NCBI RefSeq assembly: GCF_008831155.1
Contig: NZ_WBKB01000002.1
Location: 391,946 to 455,945 of the forward strand
DNA length: 64,000 bases
Direction: 5' to 3'
Source of the DNA: Gulosibacter chungangensis
Lineage (GTDB): Bacteria; Actinomycetota; Actinomycetes; Actinomycetales; Microbacteriaceae
Below are positions 43,426 to 52,820 of this stretch, piece after piece (position 1 is the stretch's first letter; each line of letters opens with the position of its first letter). Made by a program: the position numbers and the translations under genes. The notes under the pieces are model-generated. The model was not told the origin of the DNA. It saw only the letters and a program-made list of their open reading frames with translations, and ran no database searches.

Positions 43426-44652
43426 ATGCGTTCCGCAATCTTTGACGCGATGGCTGGCTATAGGGAGCTGCCGAAAATCGCGGGACTACCGCAACTCATC
43501 CTGGCGATCTTCGCTCGGATTCCGGCGGCTATGGTCCCGCTTGGTGCCATGGTCGCGTTCACCGAATCAACCGGTTCCATCGCCACCGGTGGGCTCGCTA
43601 CCGGGTTCGTATCCATCGCCACCGCGATATTCTCTCCGCTCATCGGCCGCTGGGTGGATCATTATGGGCAGCGCAGGGTCTTGTCCCTCGTGGCACCCGT
43701 CAACGCCATTGCCCTGGTCGCACTCTACTTAGCCGCCTGCATCCGCCTTGACGGTCCCCTCCTGTTCGCAATCTGCGCGGTGACCGGTGCTTCGATGATT
43801 CCGATTGGTTCTTTCACGAGGGCTCGCTGGAGCACGATCGCGAATAATCCGCGTGATCTTGGGACGGCGTTTTCGTATGAGTCGACCGTGGATGAACTGG
43901 TCTTTGTCTTGGGCCCAGCCTTTGTGGGTGTAGCTTCAGCTGCTGCGATGTCGGCAGCACCACTTGCGGTTGCTGCCGGATTGGTGATCTTGGCCACCGT
44001 GCCATTCGCACTGACCTCACCGAAACAGGTACATCCCACCGCCAGCATCGAAATCACCCCGCCTGTGCCCAAGGAGCAGCCGAGCATCCGCACCACGCTG
44101 CTCAAGGTGTCGCCCGCGCTGATCATCATGGCGAGTATCGGGATGTTTTTCGGCTCCAGCCAGGCAGGCATCACTGAGCGTGCCACCGAACTGGGGAATC
44201 CTGATGCCGCAGGACTCGTGTATGCGCTAATGGGCGTCGGCTCCGCGGCGATGGCACTTTTGGCCGTTGCGATTCCCGAGTCTGTTGGGCTGCAACTGCG
44301 GGTGATTCTCGGTGGTGCCGGTATGGTGATTTTCACGTTCTTGACCGTCTTGCAGGGCAATTTGGTGCTCACCGGCGTGATGCTGCTCATCACGGGCCTT
44401 TTCCTCGGCCCCACACTCGTTACGGCATTTACCGCGGCTGAGCGTCTCGCGCCGCGGGGCGGGATGTCAGTCGCAATGACTTCGCTGCAGGCCGCGATGA
44501 CGGTGGGCGTGTCCATCGGCTCCGCAATCGGCGGTGCACTCGCACAGGCCCACGGCGCGAACGCTGCCTACTGGTACGCAACGGCGGTGCCGGTCGTGAT
44601 TCTGCTGATGGGATTCGTACTCGCCCGCAGGCACAGAACCCAACAGCACTGA
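43426..44652 (+). CDS. MFS transporter
   Basis: This 408-residue integral membrane protein has about 12 hydrophobic helices. Helix 2 ends in SPLIGRWVDHYGQRRVLS, the MFS loop signature. A cytosolic loop (SPKQVHPTASIEITPPVPKEQPS) separates the two six-helix halves. The position next to a siderophore-interacting protein makes siderophore export or import possible, but the sequence does not show the substrate. The ATG at 43426 has AGGAG upstream. Confidence 0.85.
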   Translation: MRSAIFDAMAGYRELPKIAGLPQLILAIFARIPAAMVPLGAMVAFTESTGSIATGGLATGFVSIATAIFSPLIGRWVDHYGQRRVLSLVAPVNAIALVALYLAACIRLDGPLLFAICAVTGASMIPIGSFTRARWSTIANNPRDLGTAFSYESTVDELVFVLGPAFVGVASAAAMSAAPLAVAAGLVILATVPFALTSPKQVHPTASIEITPPVPKEQPSIRTTLLKVSPALIIMASIGMFFGSSQAGITERATELGNPDAAGLVYALMGVGSAAMALLAVAIPESVGLQLRVILGGAGMVIFTFLTVLQGNLVLTGVMLLITGLFLGPTLVTAFTAAERLAPRGGMSVAMTSLQAAMTVGVSIGSAIGGALAQAHGANAAYWYATAVPVVILLMGFVLARRHRTQQH

Positions 44653-44672
44653 CCGGCACCACCTCGCCCTAG

Positions 44673-47651
44673 CTAGTTCGCGACCGCTACCGCGGTGCGC
44701 TCGGCAAGGACACCCTTCGCCCAGGTCAAGGCCAGGTCTGGGGCGAGCTCACCGCCACCGGCGTCGTGACGCCCGAACTCTCCCACCCGCGCAGCACCGC
44801 GTGCGCTGAGTGCCTCTGCCAAAATCTCACCGCCGCGTGAGTAGGTGCTGTGATAGCTGCGGTCGCCGAGACCGAACACCGCATATTCCAGACCATTGAG
44901 GTCGAGGTCCGAGGACTACAGTTGCTCGTGGAATTCACGGACGGTGGTCGGCAGCTCCCCGTCACCATAGGTCGAGCAGACCACCATCAGCAGGCGATCG
45001 CGTGCTAATTCGTGCGGGGTGACAGTGGCAAGGTCCACTACCTGCACTTCACCACGTCGACCTAGCTGGTTGGCAAGTTCTTCCGCGACGAGTTCGGCAT
45101 TGCCCGATTCGGTGCCAAACGCGATCGTGATCGGCTCACCCGCAACCTCACCGGGAGTGTCATTGGTGATCGTCGAGTCATCGCCCTGGGGCAGGCTCAA
45201 GGCGGATCCCGCGAGCAATCGCATCTCGTAGGCATCGGTGATCTTGCCGCGGATGCGCCCGGGGGCTGCCTTCCGCGCCTCATGTGCGTCGATGAGCAAC
45301 CACCCGTCGTATGTGGTCGCCTTCGCAAGTGCGCGGCTGATCGCTTTTCGACCCGGTTTACTGCTGTCCCCGAGGTCTTCGATGATCGTGTTGGCGAGTT
45401 CGCGCGCGTCGGTGCGCTGCGAGGGAATAGTCCCGCGCGGGCCGCGGCGTGCCCAGCCGGCGGCATACAATCCCCGGTCAATGCGGCCGGTCTGCCTGGC
45501 CGACTCAGTCATTTCCACGAGCTCCTGGTGTTGGCCAGCGCGGAAGCCGATTGCGGTGACGACCGCCGAAACCTCCAGGGTCTCAAGCTCAAGGCCATCG
45601 CAGCGGCTGATCTCGAGGCTCGACACTTCTTCATCGCCGAGCACCTGTTTGGGTGCATAGCCGAACCACCACTCGATGGTCACCCGTGGCTGTGTCGGAG
45701 CCTCACGCTGGAGTAATTCGAGGATCAGTTCCGAACGGACATCCCCCATCGCGGACAGTGACTGCGCATCCACGCCGTGCACTCTGTGTGCGACGCCTTC
45801 AAGGTCAGCAATCTCGCGCACCATAACTGGATCAAATTTGGCTGCGCTCGGCAACGAACGGCCAATCGCGTGGATGACGCGTGTCTGCGAGAAGAGAGCC
45901 TCGCGGGCTTCGTCGTCGATGTCTGACCCTGCCAGCGTTGCATCATCGGCCGCAGCGAGGCGGATCACATCCATCGCCACGTTTCCGTGACCGATGAGCG
46001 CGAACTGCTCGCCCAGGCTCTTGATCTCACGATCCTCGTGGACATGCGAGTTCAATAGGCGCGTCACGCGCCCTGCCCCAACAACACCATCAAGCTGCGC
46101 ACCCGGGATGGTCAGTGTGGCGTCTTCGTGCAGGCCATTTGCGAGCACCACGGCATCAAAGGCTGAGCGCAGCGATTCGAGTGAAAGATCTTCACCGATC
46201 TCGATATTGCCAATGAAGTTCACCCGTTCTTTTTCGAAGAGTCGCGAGAATTGGCGTGCCACATCCTTGGTGCCTTGGTGATCGGCCGCAACCCCGTGAC
46301 GAACCAGGCCATAGGGGGTCGCAAGCTTGTCGATGATGTTGATCTCCGCATCCGGCAGCTGACGTCGAAGCGCCTGCGCGGTGTAGCAACCCGACGGGCC
46401 GGAGCCGACGATCGCGATACGAGCCGGAGCATCCTTCCGCTGATCATGCTCGCTCGGAGTCCACTGCACCGGCAGCTTGGACATACCGCGGAACACCCAA
46501 CCGCTTGCTTCGGCAGGGTTCTGCGGGTCCAGGCGCAGATCGGGCAACCGGTCAAAGAGCCTCGGCAACGCGGTAGCCGCCACCTCGGCGCGGGCAACCC
46601 ATGCGCCCAGGCACACGTGCACGCCTTTACCGAAGGCGAGGTGCGTGCCTTCATCGGCACGGGTGATGTCGAAACGGGCGGGTTCCTGCCACTGGGTTTC
46701 GTCACGGTTTGCCGAGAGCAGCGAGATGCCAAGCTTGGCCCCCGCGGGCAGGTGCACCCCCTGAAGGACGACATCGCGTTTGGTCTGTCGCGAATACATC
46801 CCAATCGGGGCCACCCAGCGGATGGCTTCGTCGAAGGCATTGTCCCAGGTGGCCTTGCCTTCGCGGATCAGCGCCAGTTGGTTCGGGTTCTGCAGCAAAC
46901 CCCAGGCCGCAACACCAATGGCATCCCGCGGTTCATTAAGCCCGCCGCCGATGGTCATCTTCACATTGGCGCGAATTGACTCGACCGACATCTGATAGTC
47001 GGGTAGGCGCAACAGTGCCGAAAGGAGGCTGTCATCCGGGTGCTTGCGGTGCCACTGAATCATCTCGTCGAGCGCCTCATCGACCTCGTTATAGGAGGCC
47101 TCGCCCTTCGCCCACACCACCGGGTCGTCCGCGTAGTTGCCGGTCGCAGCGATCATGGTGGTGGACCAGCGCTGCAGGTCCTCCGGTGTGGCGTTATGGA
47201 GCCCGATGACCGCTCGAAGGTTTTCCGCCACTAGCGGTGAGGCAAAGTCCCACACGAGGTCGGCACCTGGCCCCTTGGCGATGAACTCGTCCAGGTAGCG
47301 GTCCGTATTGCGCTCGAAAATTGGCGTCCAGGTGCGCTTGACGATTCCGGGACGCAATACCGGCTGCCAGGCACGACGCTCGACATAGTGCTCAGGGTCA
47401 TCTTTGCGGAGCATGGAGTGGCCCATCGCGCGGATCATCAGCGAGCCTTCTTCATTGGCAGAAAAGGTCTCCTGGTCAAGTTCGGTGTCGTGCACCGCCG
47501 CATACGAGGTGATCAGGTAGCGACCGATGGCGGGAACCCAGTGGACCCCGCCCTCGGCACGCAGCCGCTCAAACGTCGGGAACGGATCTGCATAGAGTTC
47601 CGGGATGGTTACCCAGTCGGCTACGGGTGCGGGACGGCCTTCGTTCATCAT
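44673..47651 (-). pseudogene. Cytochrome P450 - adrenodoxin reductase-like - flavodoxin fusion, interrupted by a TAG in the flavodoxin domain
   Basis: Domains in order: P450 (about 1-398) with ExxR as DEAIR (275-279) and heme loop HLAFGKGVHVCLGA (Cys347); an FprA/adrenodoxin-reductase-like FAD/NADPH domain (about 409-745) with IAIVGSGPSGCYTAQAL, YGLVRHGVAADH and ALIGHGNVAMD; and a flavodoxin domain from 842 with GTESGNAE and STYGDGELP. At 44916-44918 a TAG ends the frame after residue 911. The same frame then continues for 80 residues (DLDLNGLEYAVFGLGDRSYH and onward) to a natural stop at 44673. So the intact protein was about 992 residues, a self-sufficient P450. The I-helix reads GGGLNEPRDA and lacks the usual acid-Thr pair, resembling GcoA-type O-demethylases. 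The 911-residue product (44916-47651) lacks the third FMN loop. It lies 56 bases downstream of the HtaA-domain gene. Confidence 0.85.
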
Positions 47652-47707
47652 CGTTGATTCCTTCGTCGTTCAATTGGCGCGTCACTGCGCCTGGGGTTCG
47701 GGGCTAG

Positions 47708-48199
47708 TTAGGAACGCGCGAGTAGCCAAATCGGCTCGAGCTCGGTCCCAACTGGGTAGTTATCGAAGAACAGATCGGCGCCATCCTCGGTGAGTTTCGG
47801 GCTGGCGTAGCGTTCGGCGTTACCTTCGGAATGACGGCCCGACATCTCCACGAGTGTGAGTCGCCCTGTGGGGCTCAACGCATCCTCGATCGTGAGGCTC
47901 GCGTGCTCGCCCTCGGTGATCAGTTGGATTCCGGTCAGCGTAACCACGAGCATTCCGTGATGTCCGGTGAACTGCACGCCGCCGTGGAAAGCCTTGATCT
48001 GGGCCCCGTCAACCTCGTATTCATCTACTAGCGGGAAGAAGAACGCGCCATCGGGCATCCGCTCGGCGCCGTCGAAGACCGCGATGTTGCCGTCGCTCAT
48101 CGACTCGACATAGGTCGTGAAGGTGGATTTGATTTCCCAGCACAGGCCGCGGTCGTCGCTCACCGCCGGATTAGTTGCGGTGTCATTAGGCATCGTCAT
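47708..48199 (-). CDS. HtaA-domain heme-binding protein, cytosolic
   Basis: This 163-residue protein is a single HtaA domain: LCWEIKSTFTTYV (about 19-31, heme-ligand-type Tyr30), FDGAERMPDGAFFFP, and GGVQFTGHHGMLVVTL (about 73-88, the conserved His of the family), then ASLTIED. In Corynebacterium, HtaA and HtaB bind heme at the cell surface. Here there is no signal peptide and no membrane segment, so it should act in the cytosol. It is encoded 56 bases ahead of the P450 fusion on the same strand, suggesting heme delivery or sensing for that enzyme. The ATG at 48199 after AAGGGAG is chosen; GTG 48205 or ATG 48193 are alternatives. Confidence 0.83.
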   Translation of the reverse strand: MTMPNDTATNPAVSDDRGLCWEIKSTFTTYVESMSDGNIAVFDGAERMPDGAFFFPLVDEYEVDGAQIKAFHGGVQFTGHHGMLVVTLTGIQLITEGEHASLTIEDALSPTGRLTLVEMSGRHSEGNAERYASPKLTEDGADLFFDNYPVGTELEPIWLLARS

Positions 48200-48276
48200 G
48201 AGCACTCCCTTGTTACTCCATTTGAGTTAAGGATGCGTCGAACCATTCCCGCACGCAAACGGTTTTTCTCGCCCTG

Positions 48277-48298
48277 AAACCACAGTTAAATATGGTTT
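48277..48298. promoter_or_regulatory. Inverted repeat upstream of the HtaA/P450 operon
   Basis: AAACCA (48277-48282) and TGGTTT (48293-48298) form a palindrome with a 10-base AT-rich spacer, about 78 bases before the HtaA-domain start. Candidate operator or promoter region of the operon. Confidence 0.4.
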
Positions 48299-48319
48299 AC
48301 GAGGCGTGTTGGGAAAGCA

Positions 48320-48349
48320 ATTGCCGGTGTGGTTTCCCACACCGGCAAT
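48320..48349. terminator. 13-bp perfect hairpin after proA
   Basis: ATTGCCGGTGTGG (48320-48332) pairs with CCACACCGGCAAT (48337-48349), loop TTTC. It lies 20 bases past the proA stop on the minus strand. Confidence 0.78.
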
Positions 48350-48369
48350 GCCAAGGAATAGCCAGGAGT

Positions 48370-49671
48370 CTACGGGCGCACCTGCCCCTGCCCGTTCACG
48401 ATCCACTTGGAGGTCGTAAGCTCGGCAAGCCCCATGGGGCCACGAGCGTGCAGTTTCTGGGTGGAGATCCCGAGCTCGGCACCGAGGCCGAACATCCCGC
48501 CATCGGTAAATCGTGAAGAAGCGTTCACCATGATCGCGGCCGCATCGATCTCATCAACGAACTGCTCGCTGGCCGCGAGTGACTCGGTGAGGATGACCTC
48601 GGTGTGGCCCGAGGAATAGGTGCGGATGTGTTCGATCGCCTCGTCGATTGAGCCAACCACCTTAACGGCCAGATCGAGTGACCCGTACTCGGTTTCCCAG
48701 TCCGTTTCGGTGGCTTCGGTGAGGGATGCCCCACCCGGCACGAGATTGCGGGTGCGGTCATCCGCGTGGAGATTCACGTTCGCTTCCGTGAGCGCGGCGT
48801 AGGCCCTTGGAATGAAGGCTTCCGCAACGTCCTCGTGCACCAGCAGCGTCTCTGCCGCATTGCAGACGCCGACTCGTTGCGTCTTCGCGTTCATGACAAT
48901 GGGCAGAGCCTTGTCGAGGTCGGCCGAGGCATCCACATAGATATGCACATTGCCGGTCCCGGTTTCGATGACCGGCACCAGCGATTCCAGCACCACGGTC
49001 TGAATCAGTGCCGCACCTCCACGCGGCACCAGCACATCCACCAGGCCACGAGCCCGCATCAGCGCGACGCCGCCAGCGCGACCAAACTCATCCACCGTTT
49101 GTACGAGATCGCGCGGTAGCGCCTTGGCTTCCAGGGTGTCACCGATAATCTGCAGCAGCTGGCGATTCGATTCCAGCGCCGCGGAACCGCCACGAAGGAT
49201 CACGGCGTTACCCGACTTCAGGGCCAGGGACGCGGCATCCACCGTCACGTTGGGGCGAGCCTCGTAAATCATGCCAACCACGCCCATCGGCACGCGCACC
49301 TGCTTGAGCTTCAGGCCGTTCTCGAGCGTGGAGCCGCGCACAATTTCACCCACTGGGTCGGGAAGACCGGCGACCTCGCGAAGCGCGGATGCAATACCCG
49401 CCACCCGATCCGGGGTGAGCTCCAGCCGGTCGAGAAGTCCCGGAGCAAGCCCCCGCTCACGACCCCGCTCCATGTCCAGCTGATTTGCGGCGACGATTTC
49501 TTCCGTCGCAGCAATGAGCGCATCCGCAATCGCTTCCAGGAGCGCATTCTTGATCCCCGAAGTCGCGTTCTGCAACGAGCGTGAAGCGACCTTTGCACGC
49601 TTGGCGATGTCGCGCACTTGGGTTTCGACAGCGGGATCGAGCGTAGCTTCGGAAGCAGTCTGGTTCGTCAT
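48370..49671 (-). CDS. proA: Gamma-glutamyl phosphate reductase
   Basis: The second step of proline synthesis: NADPH reduction of glutamyl 5-phosphate to the semialdehyde. The 433-residue protein has [21 protein letters not shown] (about 117-137), [13 protein letters not shown], and the active-site Cys in [19 protein letters not shown] (about 277), with [23 protein letters not shown] near the end. The ATG at 49671 is clear. It follows proB by 63 bases, and the two form a proBA operon. Confidence 0.96.
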   Translation of the reverse strand: MTNQTASEATLDPAVETQVRDIAKRAKVASRSLQNATSGIKNALLEAIADALIAATEEIVAANQLDMERGRERGLAPGLLDRLELTPDRVAGIASALREVAGLPDPVGEIVRGSTLENGLKLKQVRVPMGVVGMIYEARPNVTVDAASLALKSGNAVILRGGSAALESNRQLLQIIGDTLEAKALPRDLVQTVDEFGRAGGVALMRARGLVDVLVPRGGAALIQTVVLESLVPVIETGTGNVHIYVDASADLDKALPIVMNAKTQRVGVCNAAETLLVHEDVAEAFIPRAYAALTEANVNLHADDRTRNLVPGGASLTEATETDWETEYGSLDLAVKVVGSIDEAIEHIRTYSSGHTEVILTESLAASEQFVDEIDAAAIMVNASSRFTDGGMFGLGAELGISTQKLHARGPMGLAELTTSKWIVNGQGQVRP

Positions 49672-49734
49672 GCCCCCGATTCTAGCCAGCCACCGAAAAG
49701 AATTCGGCGGCCCGGAGCGAGTTCCGCTGAACGC

Positions 49735-50910
49735 TTAGTCCGCCACCGGCATCCCGCCGCCGGTGACCACATCAGTCACCGTGTTCCGCACCAAAATGAG
49801 GTCGTCGCGGTGCACGATCGATCGCCCGTAGTCGTCACCGAGTTCTTCGACCATGTCGTGCGTGGAACGGCCCAGCATTTGCGGGAGTTCCACGGAGTCA
49901 TAGCCGATCAGCCCGTGCGCGATCAGTTCGCCGTCTTCCGAGACGATCTCCACGGGATCACCCGCGGCGAAGTCGCCGCGCACATCGCGAATACCGGCTG
50001 CCAATAGGGATGCGCCCCGGTCACGCAGCGCACGCACCGCGCCCGGGTCGATCACCAGCCGACCGGTCATCTGGGCGGCGTGTTCGAGCCACACCTTACG
50101 GCGGGTACGGCGCTCGTTCGTCGCGCTAAACCAGGTGCCGACATCTTCGCCACGCAGGGCTCCCGCGACGTCTTGCGCGCGGGTGAGCACTACCGGGATG
50201 CCGGTGACGGTGGCCATCTCGGCTGACTGCAGCTTTGTGATCATCCCGCCGGTACCGAAAGAAGATCCTCGGCCGGTCACCTCAACGCCGGCAACCTCGC
50301 TCATGTCATTGACGACCGGGATGCGCTGGGCTCCGGGCTGCTTGGGGGGTGCATCATAGAGCCCATCGACATCGGTCAGGAGCACTAGCGCATCCGCCCC
50401 GACCAGCTGGGCGACAAGCGCCGCGAGGCGGTCATTGTCGCCAAAGCGCAGCTCACTGGTCGCCAAAGCATCGTTCTCGTTCACGACCGGTACGGCGCCG
50501 AGTTCCAGCAGCTTCTCGAAGACCTGTACGGCGTGGCGGTACCGAGAACGGCGCACCGTGTCCCCCGCGGTCATCAGTATCTGACCAACCTGGATGTCAT
50601 AGGCGCCAAACGCATCCGTGTAGGTCGACATCAGCGCGGACTGTCCCACCGCCGCTGCAGCCTGGGCCGAACTGATATCGCTCGGGCGACTTTCAAAACC
50701 GAGCGGCATGAAGCCGGCGGCGATCGAACCGGACGTGACCAGGACGATCTGCTTGCCGCGCAAGACTTCCTCGGCCAATACATCCACGAGCTTGCGTAGC
50801 GCCGGAACGTTGAGCCTGCCATCTGGTCGGGTAAGCGAGGAAGAACCGATCTTTACAACGACTCGGCGTGCCTTGGAAATCTGTGCTCGGCTGGAGATCG
50901 TGGGCGTCAT
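49735..50910 (-). CDS. proB: Glutamate 5-kinase with PUA domain
   Basis: It phosphorylates glutamate, the first step of proline synthesis, and is usually feedback-inhibited by proline. The 391-residue protein has the kinase start RVVVKIGSSSLT, VTSGSIAAGF, VVNENDALATSELRFGDND and TGGMITKLQSAEMA, then a C-terminal PUA domain from about residue 290 (ARRAL-type GAVRALRDRGASLLAAGI). The ATG at 50910 is preferred; ATG 50919 and a GTG-type extension to 50961 are possible. It is the first gene of proBA. Confidence 0.94.
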   Translation of the reverse strand: MTPTISSRAQISKARRVVVKIGSSSLTRPDGRLNVPALRKLVDVLAEEVLRGKQIVLVTSGSIAAGFMPLGFESRPSDISSAQAAAAVGQSALMSTYTDAFGAYDIQVGQILMTAGDTVRRSRYRHAVQVFEKLLELGAVPVVNENDALATSELRFGDNDRLAALVAQLVGADALVLLTDVDGLYDAPPKQPGAQRIPVVNDMSEVAGVEVTGRGSSFGTGGMITKLQSAEMATVTGIPVVLTRAQDVAGALRGEDVGTWFSATNERRTRRKVWLEHAAQMTGRLVIDPGAVRALRDRGASLLAAGIRDVRGDFAAGDPVEIVSEDGELIAHGLIGYDSVELPQMLGRSTHDMVEELGDDYGRSIVHRDDLILVRNTVTDVVTGGGMPVAD

Positions 50911-50978
50911 AGGTTCCATTCTGCCGTGCCTCGGTGTTGTGTCGCGAAGTTGCATCTTCAACGCGGCACACTAGAGAC

Positions 50979-51317
50979 ATGATTGCTGCGTTTTCTATTG
51001 CCCCGTCTGGCCCGGCTTCCGACCCCACCGTAACCTTGGACGAACCGGGTTCCTACCACCGCGCGGTTGCCGCGGCGCTCGAAGTGGTGCGGGAATCGGG
51101 CCTGCCGAATCAAACCGATGCGATGTTCACCTCGATTGAAGGCGAGTGGGATGAGGTCATGGCCGTAATCAAGCGCGCCACGGAAGAGATTGGTCGCTAT
51201 GGCTCTCGCGTGTCGCTGGTACTGAAAGCAGATATTCGTCCGGGGCACAGTGGTGAAATCCAGGGCAAGGTCGAGCGAGTTGAGGCGGAGCTTCAGCGCC
51301 GACAGGATGCGCGCTAG
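50979..51317 (+). CDS. Thiamine-binding protein (MTH1187/YqgV family)
   Basis: This 112-residue protein begins with AAFSIAPSG, then AAALEVVRESGLPNQTDAMFTSIEGEWDEVMAVI and RVSLVLKADIRPG, the pattern of the DUF77 / Thiamine_BP family that forms ferredoxin-like tetramers. A role in thiamine or hydroxymethylpyrimidine handling is inferred from homologues. It is cytosolic. The start ATG 50979 lies 68 bases from the divergent proB start. Confidence 0.83.
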   Translation: MIAAFSIAPSGPASDPTVTLDEPGSYHRAVAAALEVVRESGLPNQTDAMFTSIEGEWDEVMAVIKRATEEIGRYGSRVSLVLKADIRPGHSGEIQGKVERVEAELQRRQDAR

Positions 51318-51351
51318 CCAAGTCTCGACCGGGGTAGGACCGGTCAAGGTG

Positions 51352-52695
51352 CTACCGGTGCCCGAATCCTTTTCGTTCCCGATGCACGGTGGGGATTGAT
51401 CCGGTCACCGCTTCGACCACGTCATCGAGGGAGTTGTCCTGTTCGTTCCACGAATCACGGGCGACTTCCTCGGTGGATTCGCCGTAATAGAGGCGTTCGA
51501 AAAGGTCCATGGTCGTGTCGATGTCGTGGGCCTGCACCATCTGCAGTCCGGTGCGGCCGAGTTCGTCGCGCTCCTCGGTGGTCATCTCGAGGACTCGTTC
51601 GAGCTGCTTGCGAGCGTCCTGCACATCCCCAGGCTGGAAGAGGTACCCGTTCTCACCGTGATGCACGAGGTGCGGCAGCGCCATCGCGTTGGCCGCCACC
51701 ACCGGTAGCCCGGAGGCCATCGCCTCCATCGTTGCGATGGATTGCAGCTCAGCGATTGAGGCGATCGCGAATACGGTCGCGTTCGAATAGAGGTTGCGGA
51801 GTTCCTCATCGGTGACATACCCGTGGAAAGTGGTTCGCGAGTCCACACCCAGCTCCCGGCTGAGCTTCTCGAGCGCCGGCTTTTGGTCTCCCCCGCCGAC
51901 GATCTCGAGTTCGGCGCCGAGCGATTCCGGGAGGTTTGCGAACGCCCGCAAGAGCACGTCGATTTGTTTCTCACCAGTGACTCGGCCCACGAAGAGGATG
52001 CGTGGCGGCTTTTTCGCGCCGAACTTAGGCGTGTAGTCACTCGCCCTAATGCCGCAGGAAATCGCCAGCACGCGCTCGAGATTGCCATTGCGTTCGAGGA
52101 AGTCTGCCGCTCGTCGGGTCGGGGTTGTGAGCGAGGCGGTCGCATCGAACGTCTTGTGCGCATCCCGCCACCAGATCTTTGAGCCCACCGCTTGCAGGGG
52201 CTTAGGCAGCATCGTGTGTTCGAGAATGTTCTCGAGCATCAGGTGATTTGTGCCAATGATCCGTATGCCGCGCGGTGCTCCTTCGCGGACGGCTGCACGC
52301 CCGAGCACCACGGCCGATTGATAGTGAATGACATCCGGTTTGACCTCGTCCAATACCCGACGCATGTGGGGTCGGGCGCGCCAGGGCTTCACGTATCGAA
52401 GCCAATCATGCGGCCACCACCGGTCCGAAGGCAGCCGGTGAACCGTAATCGACTGCCCCTCGTATTCCTCCCGCCAAGTGCCGTGTCGGCGGGAGGCGGC
52501 GGGAACGACCACGTGCACATCATGCCCGCGTCCGGCCATTTCGCTGGCGAGATTCACCGTAAACTTTGCCGCTCCGTTGACATTCGGTGGGAACGTGTCG
52601 GCGGCAATGAGAATTCGCAGCGGACGGTCTTTCGAGTGCGGGAGAGGTTGGTCAGGCAAAATCTCGTTTTCCTTGGTGTGGGGCGTTGTCGGCAC
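51352..52695 (-). CDS. GT4-family glycosyltransferase
   Basis: This 447-residue GT-B enzyme begins with LRILIAADTFPPNVNGAAKF (about 26-45), the nucleotide-sugar lipid mannosyltransferase-like start. The C-terminal domain has RILFVGRVTGEKQIDVLLRAF, ELEIVGGGDQK and the EX7E motif in ELQSIATMEAMASGLPVVA. It resembles actinobacterial phosphatidylinositol or diacylglycerol sugar transferases; the acceptor is unknown. No signal peptide; membrane association would be peripheral. Confidence 0.88.
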   Translation of the reverse strand: MPTTPHTKENEILPDQPLPHSKDRPLRILIAADTFPPNVNGAAKFTVNLASEMAGRGHDVHVVVPAASRRHGTWREEYEGQSITVHRLPSDRWWPHDWLRYVKPWRARPHMRRVLDEVKPDVIHYQSAVVLGRAAVREGAPRGIRIIGTNHLMLENILEHTMLPKPLQAVGSKIWWRDAHKTFDATASLTTPTRRAADFLERNGNLERVLAISCGIRASDYTPKFGAKKPPRILFVGRVTGEKQIDVLLRAFANLPESLGAELEIVGGGDQKPALEKLSRELGVDSRTTFHGYVTDEELRNLYSNATVFAIASIAELQSIATMEAMASGLPVVAANAMALPHLVHHGENGYLFQPGDVQDARKQLERVLEMTTEERDELGRTGLQMVQAHDIDTTMDLFERLYYGESTEEVARDSWNEQDNSLDDVVEAVTGSIPTVHRERKGFGHR

Positions 52696-52820
52696 GTGAC
52701 TGGACTCGTCGACATCCCTAGCCTAGATGGCTTGCGGACAACTTTCGGCGGAACATCCCGCAATCTCGCGTGGTTCGCGATCTAAACACAGTCCGCGACC
52801 CGGGGCAAGGATGCTTCGGC

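Noticed and set aside
44916..44918. TAG in the flavodoxin domain as a recoded pyrrolysine codon
   Set aside because: No sign of pyrrolysine genes, and Actinobacteria use TAG as an ordinary stop (for example aceE-region and rnpB-flanking genes end normally). A nonsense change or read error is simpler.
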